DNA of 6,335 bases, from the NCBI GenBank assembly GCA_015223015.1, contig JADFWK010000249.1, positions 1 through 6,335 on the forward strand, written 5' to 3'. Positions 1 through 5,831 of this stretch are shown here, piece by piece. Source of the stretch: Pseudomonadota bacterium (GTDB taxonomy: Bacteria > Desulfobacterota > DSM-4660 > Desulfatiglandales > B25-G16). The notes under the pieces are model-generated. The model ran no database searches. It was given only the letters and a program-made list of their open reading frames with translations, and was not told where the DNA came from. Position numbers and translations under genes: made by a program. Numbering within the stretch: the first letter of the stretch is position 1; the number at the start of each line of letters is the position of its first letter.

Positions 1-354
1 AGGCTGGGCGTCTTTTCCTTTAGCCCAGAGGAGGGAGCCCCCGCTGCGAAACTTAAAGATAGAGTAAGCGAGAGGATCGTAAGGAACAGGGTTAAGGAGA
101 TTATGGAACTCCAGGCGGGGATCAGCAAAAAGCTTAATCGAAGGGTCGTTGGTAAAACGCTACCAGTACTCGTTGAAGGCTTAAGCCCTGAGACAGATCT
201 ATTGCTCACCGGCAGAACCGCAACAATGGCCCCAGATGTAGATGGTCAAGTGTTGATAAATGAGGGGTCGGCTATTGTGGGAGAAATCGCCCCGGTTCAC
301 ATAACTGAGGCCCATACGTATGATTTAGTAGGCGGCATCGAGAGAGGGTATTGA
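1..354 (+). CDS. rimO: Ribosomal protein S12 methylthiotransferase RimO, C-terminal part (5' end outside window)
   Basis: The reading frame is open from base 1 and stops with TGA at 352-354, giving the last 117 residues. The fragment starts RLGVFSFSPEEGAPAA, the end of the radical-SAM domain in this family, followed by a linker helix containing LQAGIS. A TRAM-type beta domain follows, with GRTATMAPDVDGQVLI and a closing YDLVGG. RimO is a radical-SAM Fe-S enzyme that adds a methylthio group to a conserved aspartate of ribosomal protein S12. The APDVDG motif and the F-S-P-E-E-G motif separate it from its tRNA-modifying relative MiaB. The Fe-S and radical-SAM cysteines lie upstream of the window and cannot be checked. 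A palindromic hairpin follows the stop within 7 bases and probably ends the transcript. Confidence 0.93.
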   Translation, partial: RLGVFSFSPEEGAPAAKLKDRVSERIVRNRVKEIMELQAGISKKLNRRVVGKTLPVLVEGLSPETDLLLTGRTATMAPDVDGQVLINEGSAIVGEIAPVHITEAHTYDLVGGIERGY

Positions 355-360
355 TCACAA

Positions 361-382
361 AGGGCCACCATATGGTGGCCCT
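361..382. terminator. Perfect 22-bp palindrome, probable bidirectional terminator between rimO and tRNA-Val
   Basis: The 22 bases are exactly self-complementary and can fold as a 9-bp G+C-rich stem (AGGGCCACC with GGTGGCCCT) around an ATAT loop. It sits 6 bases after the rimO stop codon and 14 bases past the 3' end of the convergent tRNA-Val gene. The U-tract is poor on both strands: CATCCCTTT on the + side and TTTGTG on the - side. Termination is therefore inferred from position and stem strength. Confidence 0.65.
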
Positions 383-396
383 CATCCCTTTATCTA

Positions 397-471
397 TGGT
401 AGGCACGACGGGATTTGAACCCGTGACTTCTACCGTGTCAAGGTAGCGCTCTCCCCCTGAGCTACGCGCCT
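397..471 (-). tRNA. tRNA-Val, anticodon GAC
   Basis: The reverse complement folds as a complete cloverleaf of 75 nt. The acceptor stem is AGGCGCG with CGTGCCT (one G-U pair), and the D-arm is GCTC/GAGC. The anticodon stem CTACC/GGTAG has loop TTGACAC, placing anticodon GAC at 437-439 (complement). The T-arm is ACGGG TTCAAAT CCCGT, followed by discriminator A and an encoded CCA. It reads GUC and GUU valine codons. A sigma70-like promoter lies directly upstream. Confidence 0.96.
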
Positions 472-481
472 ATTAGGAAAT

Positions 482-511
482 TATCTATCAACCCCTGTAT
501 TGGTATGTCAA
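482..511 (-). promoter_or_regulatory. Promoter of tRNA-Val(GAC)
   Basis: On the minus strand there is a consensus TTGACA (-35, 506-511) and, after 18 bases, TAGATA (-10, 482-487). This predicts a start about 4 bases before the mature tRNA 5' end. A small inverted repeat (ATTCAT-gct-ATGAAT, 523-537) lies just upstream of the -35. I see nothing else to call in the rest of the 472-642 gap. Confidence 0.65.
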
Positions 512-642
512 GCAAAATTACCATTCATGCTATGAATCCATCAAGGGCATCACTAACGCTGGCAACATCCTGTTATTGAGCATATAGATCATAAAAATGG
601 GAACAAGAAGGATTCTTAAAATGCTCAGCAAATTGGGAACGG

Positions 643-1875
643 TCATCTTACAACTACAGTAAATCCCTGGTCACTCAGATCGTAAATCTCTATTGCAAAA
701 GGTGTTCTCGGATGGTCCAGCAGCTTTTGGGCCAGCCCTGTTGAGCCTCCCTCTATTTCCACCCCAAACGTTACCGAGTCTTTCGCTAACCTTCTCTCTA
801 ATACTGATGTTATCTCCGCAAAGTTATTCTTTAAGAAATCCTTAAAGAGCAGAAAATCTCCATAGCTGTTAAGGCCATTAACTATTATAATAACCCGATT
901 AATGATTTTCTGGGCACGTTCAAGTCCCCCTATCAAATGGGGGATCATGTCATTGCCCCAGCTCGTAATGGCCAACCCTATTGCGCTCTCTTCGCCTCCG
1001 GTGGTGCTGTCAGATATTCCCTCCCTGAAACCTTGAGCAATTATTGTTGCATCTGTTACCTTAATCGCCTTGAGGGACACCAATGCCCTCGATGATCCAT
1101 AGAGATTCGCCTCTCCGGCTATTACTATTTGAGCAGATAGGAGTCTACCCCATTTGGCTACTTGCTCATCGCTCAAGGTCAGACTCAGCATACCCTCATC
1201 GTACGTTTCTTCCGGAGGGAAAAAAGACCTGTTAACAACTCTGAAGCCTCTTTCTTCAAATATCCGGCTCAGAGAAAGCTCTGTCTGGGTAATGGATGTT
1301 GGCCGGGAAGGATCGCCCCACCAATAAGTACTTGAAAAGCCTTCTTTCTTCTCTGAAACCATGAACAGAACAGCCATCTGCACAGTATCAGCCTCAAGCA
1401 ATCCCATCTTTTTGAGTTTCTGATCTAACACCGCCTCATTTACCCGCACCTTCGCCAATACCCTAACGTAACGTTCGGTCCTGAACTCGGACATTATTTG
1501 ATAATCCTGTATCGCCTCCTGGGTTCTGGAAAGGATTTCTTCATCCAATCTTTGAAAATTATTTGCCACACCCTGCGACCCTATCCTTTGAATAAGGTAT
1601 TCCTCAATAGCCTTTACAAATGCCTCTGATAGAGCCTCATTTCGGGCAAGGGCGATATTCTCATCAACAATTGCTCCTGTTCCTGTCAAGATTCTCTCAT
1701 CATTGGTGGCCTCTTTTGTCTCCTGAGCTAAGCAAGCCTCAGTAAAGAGATTTATGGCGAGAGACACAAAAACCAGAAAAATACAGATGCGCAGGAAACG
1801 AATGCTACTATGAGAAAAAGTGGGGAACTTTTTCTCAGTCCTTCTTTTCTCTTTTCGATCCTTAACCTGGTTCAT
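643..1875 (-). CDS. Secreted protein with FlgT/LPP20-like N-terminal domain, function unknown
   Basis: The product is a predicted periplasmic or envelope protein of 410 residues. Residues 1-26 are strongly basic and residues 27-47 form a hydrophobic signal segment. A likely signal-peptidase site follows A50 (ACLA|QET); C48 lacks a good lipobox. Residues about 62-152 contain GTGAIVDENIALARNEAL and a following helix-strand pattern ending VRVLAKVRVNE. This resembles the N-terminal domain of flagellar assembly protein FlgT and LPP20-type lipoproteins. Residues 165-300 (AQIVIAGEANLYG, LKAIKVTDATII) look like the FlgT-middle/CsgG-type fold. The C-terminal 90 residues are a separate alpha/beta module that I do not recognise. 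I chose the ATG at 1873-1875 because GAAGG lies 7 bases upstream. A TTG at 1918-1920 would add 15 residues but has no clear ribosome binding site. No flagellar or outer-membrane genes are adjacent, so family similarity is all that supports a function. Confidence 0.8.
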   Translation of the reverse strand: MNQVKDRKEKRRTEKKFPTFSHSSIRFLRICIFLVFVSLAINLFTEACLAQETKEATNDERILTGTGAIVDENIALARNEALSEAFVKAIEEYLIQRIGSQGVANNFQRLDEEILSRTQEAIQDYQIMSEFRTERYVRVLAKVRVNEAVLDQKLKKMGLLEADTVQMAVLFMVSEKKEGFSSTYWWGDPSRPTSITQTELSLSRIFEERGFRVVNRSFFPPEETYDEGMLSLTLSDEQVAKWGRLLSAQIVIAGEANLYGSSRALVSLKAIKVTDATIIAQGFREGISDSTTGGEESAIGLAITSWGNDMIPHLIGGLERAQKIINRVIIIVNGLNSYGDFLLFKDFLKNNFAEITSVLERRLAKDSVTFGVEIEGGSTGLAQKLLDHPRTPFAIEIYDLSDQGFTVVVR

Positions 1876-1967
1876 GAATAAGCCTTCAGCAGAACCCTTA
1901 GAATATTTGTAATTACTCAAGTATCTTGCCGCAAAGGCACCAAGACACCAAGATCATAGAATTATTC

Positions 1968-1996
1968 TTTATAATAGCCTTTCCAATGCGTGTCAC
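1968..1996 (-). promoter_or_regulatory. Probable promoter of the FlgT-like gene
   Basis: On the minus strand GTGACA (1991-1996) is followed after exactly 17 bases by TATAAA (1968-1973). Transcription would begin near 1961 and cross the left arm of the repeat at 1928-1952, giving a leader of about 85 nt before the ATG at 1875. Position and spacing fit well; the -35 differs from consensus by one base. Confidence 0.5.
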
Positions 1997-2070
1997 ATTG
2001 AAATTACTGAGCCCAAGGCTCATTAATAAGAAAACTCCATTATTCAATTTATATTCACTTTCTCTTTGGG

Positions 2071-2088
2071 CCCCTGGCCCAGACCTGG
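2071..2088. repeat. 18-bp dispersed repeat, copy 1
   Basis: CCCCTGGCCCAGACCTGG occurs here and again, identical and in the same orientation, at 6301-6318. The flanks do not match beyond scattered bases. The unit contains two CCTGG boxes and short self-complementary stretches (CTGG-C-CCAG and CCAG-AC-CTGG), so it could form small alternative hairpins. Confidence 0.6.
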
Positions 2089-2203
2089 TTTTGAAAGAGT
2101 GGGTTTATATCTATGGATACCGTAATCTTTACAAAGCATGATAATGCTCCTTTGTCGTCGCGCCAGGGCAGGCTTTGTGTCTTTGTGGCTCAATAGTAAA
2201 AAG

Positions 2204-2232
2204 ATATTAATTAAAACAGTGGCAAACGTCAA
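2204..2232 (-). promoter_or_regulatory. Promoter-like site just past the end of miaA
   Basis: On the minus strand TTGACG (2227-2232) is followed after 17 bases by TAATAT (2204-2209). It begins 2 bases beyond the miaA stop codon and points into the gap before the FlgT-like gene. It could start transcription across the inverted-repeat region, either as an extra promoter for the FlgT-like gene or for a short transcript. It is A+T-rich sequence and could match by chance. Confidence 0.4.
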
Positions 2233-2233
2233 G

Positions 2234-3157
2234 TCATTGTATAAAAGTCATAACCATATTGACTATGCCTGGCTTATCATCCGGGTCTACCCAGGTTATT
2301 TCAGGATCGGCTCCGAACCACGTAAGCTGTCTCTTTGCATATCGCCGCGTATCTCGTTGCATAAGCCTTTTCGCCTCATCAAGATCCCAGGTACCCTTGA
2401 GATGTCCTATAATATGCCGGTAGCCAATTGCCTTCATGGGCTTGAGCTTTGGGCTGTATCCCATCTGGAGAAGCCCCTCAACCTCAGCAATAAAACCTGC
2501 GCTAATCATTGAGATCGTCCGTTTGTTAATCCTGTCGTAAAGAACCTGGCGGTCAACGTTCAGGCAAAGGTTGAGTGCGCGAAATCTCCGATCAGAAAAA
2601 CTGTGCCTTTTGGTGAGCTCAGAAAGGGGGCATCCCGTAAGATGAATCACCTCCAACGCCCTTGTTATTCTGATCTTATCCATCGGGTGAATACTATCTG
2701 CGGCATCTTTGTCAACTCTTGATAGTCTTTGATACAGAAACGCCGGACCTCTGTTCTCCCACTCCTCTAATAGGGCCTGGCGCAATGCTGGCTCAGATGG
2801 CGGCGCCTCAAAAAGCCCCCCCAAGAGGGCCTTTACATAGAGCCCTGTCCCACCTATCACGATAATTGGAACTTTTTTTTCATAGAGCTCTTTGATTATG
2901 GTAAGGGCGTGCTGTCGAAATAATGCGGCGTTAAATTCCTCATCGGGATTTACGATATCGACGAGATGATGGGGGATTCCTTTCCTCTCAGAAACCGGAA
3001 TCTTTGCCGTACCTATATCCATCCCCCTGTAGACCTGCATGGAATCTGCATTAATGATCTCTCCACTCACCAGTTGGGCTAGTTCAACGCCTAACCCACT
3101 CTTTCCTGAACAGGTTGGCCCGCTTATAACAATTAATTTAGGGAGATCCTCTACCAT
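2234..3157 (-). CDS. miaA: tRNA dimethylallyltransferase MiaA
   Basis: MiaA transfers a dimethylallyl group from DMAPP to N6 of A37 in tRNAs that read codons beginning with U, the first step toward ms2i6A. The 307-residue protein has every family landmark. These are the P-loop GPTCSGKS (13-20), DSMQVYRGMDIGTAK (38-52), GGTGLY (102-107), RALE (166-169), DRINKR (208-213), KPMKAIGYRH (239-248) and RDTRRYAKRQLTWF (268-281). The length is typical. The ATG at 3155-3157 is the only sensible start before the P-loop, but its ribosome binding site is weak. The gene lies 141 bases downstream of truA on the same strand, with a hairpin between them, and I see no clear promoter of its own. Readthrough from truA is possible. 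Confidence 0.97.
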   Translation of the reverse strand: MVEDLPKLIVISGPTCSGKSGLGVELAQLVSGEIINADSMQVYRGMDIGTAKIPVSERKGIPHHLVDIVNPDEEFNAALFRQHALTIIKELYEKKVPIIVIGGTGLYVKALLGGLFEAPPSEPALRQALLEEWENRGPAFLYQRLSRVDKDAADSIHPMDKIRITRALEVIHLTGCPLSELTKRHSFSDRRFRALNLCLNVDRQVLYDRINKRTISMISAGFIAEVEGLLQMGYSPKLKPMKAIGYRHIIGHLKGTWDLDEAKRLMQRDTRRYAKRQLTWFGADPEITWVDPDDKPGIVNMVMTFIQ

Positions 3158-3264
3158 TGGTCAGTTGTATCTCTCAGCACTGAGCACGTCGTCCCTTTCC
3201 CCAAATTGAAACACGCAACATAAGATCCAAAAAACTCAATAAAGGCAACAAACACCACTTAATA

Positions 3265-3296
3265 GGCTGTTGCTCAAAGGGATTTCGGCAACAGCC
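3265..3296 (-). terminator. Hairpin immediately after the truA stop, possible terminator or repeat relic
   Basis: GGCTGTTGC (3265-3273) pairs perfectly with GCAACAGCC (3288-3296) across a 14-base loop. The structure starts 2 bases after the truA stop codon. No U-run follows (TATTAAG), so a simple rho-independent terminator is not certain. The arms could instead be two facing ends of a collapsed transposable element, since GGCTGTTGC resembles ends of some insertion sequences. Partial TAATA matches flank it (3260-3264 and 3300-3304). Confidence 0.45.
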
Positions 3297-3298
3297 CG

Positions 3299-4057
3299 CT
3301 AATATTTGACATCCTTCAAATAGAGTCCCTCGGGCGGGGCTTTAGCACCAGGGTGCCGCCGGTCTCTTGATTCCAATATTTCAGCAAAACCATCGACACT
3401 GAGTCTCCCGAGGCCCACCCTAACAATGGTTCCTATGAGGTTTCTTACCATATACCGCAGGAACCCATTTGCCTCCAAAATAAAGGTCAAGAGATCACCT
3501 TTCTCGATTTCAAGTTCTGTCTGAATCATGGTTCTCACTGGATTGATCTTCCCGTCTCCCGGAGAACAAAACGAAGAAAAATCATGGGCTCCCCGAATAA
3601 TCTGCAAGCATTCCTTCATAACAGATACATCAAGTGACCGGGATATTTGCCACGCATAATGTCTGAGAAACGGGGAATGGGGATCCTCGTTGAGAATCTT
3701 GTATTCGTAGACCTTACTTTTAGCATTGTACCTGGCATGAAAATCAATAGGGACGTACCCTGCCTCTTTGATAATGATAGTCGGAGGAAGCAGGGAATTC
3801 AGAGCCTTGAAAAAGATAGGCGGCGTTAGAGGAGAAGAAATCCTGAAATTGGCTACTTGATGGAGTGCATGAACACCAGCATCTGTTCTTCCGGCGCCAA
3901 TGAGTGAAACCGGTTCCCCTACCATGGCAGCTATTTTTTCCTCAACAGTCCCCTGTATGGTCGGTTTATCTTTTTGGCGCTGCCACCCAAAAAAAGTGGT
4001 TCCATCATACGCAATAATTAACTTTATATTTTTTTGCTCAAGATTGTTTTCCACCAC
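3299..4057 (-). CDS. truA: tRNA pseudouridine(38-40) synthase TruA
   Basis: TruA converts U38, U39 and U40 of the tRNA anticodon arm to pseudouridine. From the GTG at 4055-4057 the protein has 252 residues. The catalytic aspartate is D59 in GAGRTDAGVHA (54-64), matching the family's usual position near 60. Other landmarks are IIAYDGTTFFGWQRQ (14-28), the KVYEYK segment (115-120), FLRYMVRNLIG (199-209) and the closing GAKAPPEGLYL. The start is uncertain. The frame remains open to a TTG at 4097-4099, but that codon lies in the U-tract of the rpsI terminator and has no ribosome binding site. GTG codons at 4055-4057 and 4052-4054 fit the family's length, though neither has a good Shine-Dalgarno. 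Expression may rely on readthrough of the terminator or on a promoter within rpsI. Confidence 0.93.
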   Translation of the reverse strand: MVENNLEQKNIKLIIAYDGTTFFGWQRQKDKPTIQGTVEEKIAAMVGEPVSLIGAGRTDAGVHALHQVANFRISSPLTPPIFFKALNSLLPPTIIIKEAGYVPIDFHARYNAKSKVYEYKILNEDPHSPFLRHYAWQISRSLDVSVMKECLQIIRGAHDFSSFCSPGDGKINPVRTMIQTELEIEKGDLLTFILEANGFLRYMVRNLIGTIVRVGLGRLSVDGFAEILESRDRRHPGAKAPPEGLYLKDVKY

Positions 4058-4097
4058 GTGTTGCCCGAGATTGTTGCAGCCTTCTTGCTTCGGAAAC

Positions 4098-4127
4098 AAA
4101 AAAGGGAAGGTAAAAAACCCTCCCCTT
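4098..4127 (-). terminator. Rho-independent terminator of the rplM-rpsI operon
   Basis: On the minus strand AAGGGGAGG and CCTTCCCTT form a 9-bp stem (one G-U pair) around an 8-base loop. A run of six T residues follows (complement of 4098-4103). It begins 25 bases after the rpsI stop codon. Its U-tract is followed within about 40 bases by the likely truA start, so the terminator separates the two genes yet lies in the truA leader region. Confidence 0.85.
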
Positions 4128-4152
4128 AAAAAAGACTATCAGGATATCCCTA

Positions 4153-4545
4153 TTACCTCTTTGAATACTGAAATCGTGCTCGAGCAGAGCGCAGACCATA
4201 TTTTTTGCGCTCCTTTATTCGTGAATCTCTAGTAAGAAAACCTTCTTTTTTCAAGGGTTCCCTGAATTCCGGACTTATCTTCAGAAGAACTCTACTGATC
4301 CCATGCTTAATGGCCCCAACCTGACCGGAATATCCTCCTCCTTTGACATTTACCATGATATCATATCTGCCCGTGGTATTCGTCAGCTCAAGTGGTTGGG
4401 CAAGAATCATCTTCGCTATATCAGTGGTGAGATATTCGTCAATTGGCTTCTTGTTGATAACGATCTTTCCCTCGCCCAATTTCATCCAGACTCTCGCTAT
4501 AGCTGTCTTTCTCTTACCTGTGGCGTAATACCTCTCTTCTGCCAT
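4153..4545 (-). CDS. rpsI: 30S ribosomal protein S9 (uS9)
   Basis: The 130-residue protein has the family length. The N-terminal YYATGKRKTAIARVW motif (6-20) is followed by GKIVINKKPIDEYL (26-39) and VKGGGYSGQVGAIKHGISR (67-85). The tail DSRIKERKKYGLRSAR ends ARFQYSKR; this C-terminal arm with its final K-R reaches toward tRNA in the 30S P site. The ATG (4543-4545) directly abuts the rplM stop codon, and the GGAG that serves it lies in the last codons of rplM, so the two genes are translationally coupled. The L13-S9 pairing is conserved across bacteria. Confidence 0.98.
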   Translation of the reverse strand: MAEERYYATGKRKTAIARVWMKLGEGKIVINKKPIDEYLTTDIAKMILAQPLELTNTTGRYDIMVNVKGGGYSGQVGAIKHGISRVLLKISPEFREPLKKEGFLTRDSRIKERKKYGLRSARARFQYSKR

Positions 4546-4974
4546 TTAAATCTCCAATTTTCCCGGTTCTTGGGCTTGATGAGGATGGTCTGGTCCAGCA
4601 TATATCTTCAGTTTTGTTAGTTGCCTTCTGCCAAGGCTGGTCTTCGGGAGCATCCCCTTCACAGCAAATCTGATAAGGTTTTCAGGTTTTTTCTGGAGCA
4701 TCTCTTTAGCCGTGGTTTCTCTGAGCCCTCCTACATAACCACTGTGGTGGTAATACATCTTCTTCTCTAACTTATTCCCGGTTAACACAACCTTATCTGC
4801 ATTAACAACCACCACATAATCACCAGAATCCATATGAGGGGTAAATATAGGCTTATTCTTTCCTCTGAGGATGTTCGCGATTTCGGTAGCGAGTCTTCCG
4901 AGAATCTTGTCATTGGCATCTATCAAATGCCACTTCTTTTCTATCTCATGCTCTTTAGCAACAAAGGTTTTCAT
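4546..4974 (-). CDS. rplM: 50S ribosomal protein L13 (uL13)
   Basis: The 142-residue length equals that of the E. coli protein. Landmarks are [17 protein letters not shown] (14-30), [18 protein letters not shown] (51-68), [11 protein letters not shown] (74-84) and [16 protein letters not shown] (104-119) before [10 protein letters not shown] (123-132). L13 is an early-assembly protein of the large subunit. The ATG at 4972-4974 gives the standard N-terminus, yet no Shine-Dalgarno is visible: the preceding bases read AATAAGCCGCGCG. It is the first gene of the operon with rpsI, served by a strong promoter and a leader of about 84 nt. Confidence 0.98.
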   Translation of the reverse strand: MKTFVAKEHEIEKKWHLIDANDKILGRLATEIANILRGKNKPIFTPHMDSGDYVVVVNADKVVLTGNKLEKKMYYHHSGYVGGLRETTAKEMLQKKPENLIRFAVKGMLPKTSLGRRQLTKLKIYAGPDHPHQAQEPGKLEI

Positions 4975-5058
4975 CGCGCGGCTTATTCACTGAATACTGT
5001 TATTTTCAAATACGCCCCAACAACAGGGTCCTATGAAAAGTACATACTGATTTTAGAA
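4975..5058 (-). promoter_or_regulatory. 5' leader of rplM-rpsI mRNA, possible regulatory region
   Basis: The predicted transcript start near 5058 leaves about 84 untranslated bases. The leader contains a small CCC/GGG hairpin (CCCTGTTGTTGGGG) and a TATTC-AGT-GAATA hairpin 9 bases before the ATG. No Shine-Dalgarno is present. L13 leaders are known autoregulatory sites in some bacteria, but I cannot match this one to a described motif. Regulation here is inferred from length, structure and the missing ribosome binding site. Confidence 0.35.
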
Positions 5059-5064
5059 CTTTTT

Positions 5065-5093
5065 TTTATAAACAAATTCCACATCAATGTCAA
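5065..5093 (-). promoter_or_regulatory. Strong sigma70-type promoter of rplM-rpsI
   Basis: On the minus strand a perfect TTGACA (-35, 5088-5093) is followed after 17 bases by TATAAA (-10, 5065-5070), then an A-run. The predicted start is near 5058. It is divergent from the tRNA-Arg/tRNA-Lys promoter, whose -35 lies only 34 bases away, so the two share an A+T-rich region. Confidence 0.85.
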
Positions 5094-5127
5094 GGACATT
5101 TCAACTGGATATTTCAACAATAAAATA

Positions 5128-5156
5128 TTGACAGAAAAACACATACCTGTTAATGA
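5128..5156 (+). promoter_or_regulatory. Promoter of the tRNA-Arg(TCG)-tRNA-Lys(CTT) unit
   Basis: A perfect TTGACA (5128-5133) is followed after 17 bases by TAATGA (5151-5156). The predicted start near 5163 leaves about 38 bases of 5' extension before the first tRNA, to be removed by RNase P. An ACCTAGGT palindrome lies around the predicted start (5160-5167). Confidence 0.65.
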
Positions 5157-5200
5157 ACGACCTAGGTAAACATACCGCATTCAAGCAATAGAAACTAAAA

Positions 5201-5274
<74 letters not shown>

Positions 5275-5292
5275 TAAATAATTATGCCATGT

Positions 5293-5367
<75 letters not shown>

Positions 5368-5368
<1 letters not shown>

Positions 5369-5415
5369 AACAAGTCAAAGGTTTCCGATAATACTCGGAA
5401 ACCTTTGACTTGTTT
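5368..5415. terminator. 21-bp perfect hairpin after tRNA-Lys, probable terminator for both strands
   Basis: Bases 5368-5388 and 5395-5415 are exact inverted repeats around a 6-base TAATAC loop. The left arm starts at the last A of the tRNA's CCA. Downstream T-runs are short (TTGTTTATG on the + side, TTGTTTGG on the - side). It is placed to end the tRNA transcript and, on the other strand, the ihfA transcript. The stem is unusually long and perfect for a terminator. Confidence 0.7.
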
Positions 5416-5447
5416 ATGATACCTTACAATATAGTCTATTGGTGCTC

Positions 5448-5460
5448 TCTGGTGCCCCCG
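5448..5460 (-). repeat. 13-bp copy of the tRNA-Arg(CCT) 3' end, possible attachment-site remnant
   Basis: TCTGGTGCCCCCG is identical to 6118-6130, which is the last acceptor bases plus encoded CCA of tRNA-Arg(CCT) and the two bases beyond it. Both copies face the same way, 670 bases apart, with ihfA and the trmO relic between them. Elements that integrate at tRNA 3' ends leave this layout, but 13 bases is short for an attachment core. An imperfect palindrome (GATTTC-g-GAAATC, 5460-5472) adjoins it. Confidence 0.35.
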
Positions 5461-5505
5461 ATTTCGGAAATCCTTTCTCACACAGATTCTCGTACAGAAT
5501 AAAAC

Positions 5506-5793
5506 CTACTCCTTCTCATTAATCCTATCCCTCAAAACCCCAGAACACCGAAAAGTCACCACTCTCCGTAAGCGGAGCGTCATGTCTTCCCCAGTCTGAG
5601 GGTTCCTCCCTCTCCGTTCCTTTTTCTCTTTTACACAAAGTTTGCCAAAACCACTGATCAGGACATCTTCTCCATTTTCCAGAGTCTCTTTGATGATTTC
5701 CAAAAGGGTCTCAACCAGGTGTGCAGATTTGTGCTTAGGGAAGTCGAGTCGGTTGTAAATGAAATCTGTCAGATCTGCTTTTGTAAGGGTCAT
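5506..5793 (-). CDS. ihfA: Integration host factor alpha subunit / HU-family DNA-bending protein
   Basis: This 95-residue nucleoid protein belongs to the HU/IHF family; IHF is an alpha-beta heterodimer that bends DNA sharply at specific sites. The start MTLTKADL and ENGEDVLISGFGKL (39-52) are typical of the family, as are GRNPQTGED (62-70) and RVVTFR. P65 occupies the position of the intercalating proline at the tip of the DNA-binding arm. Similarity is closest to IhfA (NGE-V-SGFG and RRVVTFR), though an HU-like homodimer cannot be excluded. The ATG at 5791-5793 has a strong AGGAGG 8 bases upstream. The usual upstream partner in proteobacteria (pheT) and a downstream merR-type gene are absent. 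No clear promoter was found. Confidence 0.93.
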   Translation of the reverse strand: MTLTKADLTDFIYNRLDFPKHKSAHLVETLLEIIKETLENGEDVLISGFGKLCVKEKKERRGRNPQTGEDMTLRLRRVVTFRCSGVLRDRINEKE

Positions 5794-5831
5794 GAGCCGA
5801 TCCTCCTTCTTTTCCTATCAATTAATCAAAA

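Larger units (their letters stand above)
1928..2189. repeat. Imperfect inverted repeat pair enclosing a gene-free segment, possible non-coding mobile or dispersed repeat
   Basis: The left arm (1928-1952) reads GCCGCAAAGGCACCAAGACA and on. The complement of the right arm (2171-2189) reads GCCACAAAGACACAAAGCC. The arms share the GCC-CAAAG...ACACAAAG theme in opposite orientation, 218 bases apart. Between them I find no convincing gene; the reading frames there look like repeat translations. My recollection is that GCCACAAAGACAC-type motifs recur between genes in many environmental bacterial genomes. Calling this a dispersed element is inference from that and from the inverted layout. Confidence 0.4.

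Noticed and set aside
1876..1920. A TTG start adding 15 residues to the FlgT-like protein
   Set aside because: No ribosome binding site precedes it. The ATG at 1873-1875 has GAAGG at good spacing and still leaves a long basic stretch before the signal segment.
1926..2141. A plus-strand frame starting MPQRHQDTK in the gap before miaA
   Set aside because: It translates the left repeat arm and the 18-bp repeat. Such frames are typical by-products of this repeat type, not genes.
4058..4099. A TTG start giving TruA a 14-residue extension
   Set aside because: The codon lies in the U-tract of the rpsI terminator with no Shine-Dalgarno, and the extension has no family resemblance.
3647..4620. Several plus-strand frames of 60-110 codons opposite truA and rpsI
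   Set aside because: They lie antisense to well-identified genes and show no family motifs or ribosome binding sites worth noting.
4834..5169. A plus-strand frame of about 111 codons across the rplM promoter
   Set aside because: It runs antisense to rplM, through its leader and both promoters, and shows no protein-like composition.
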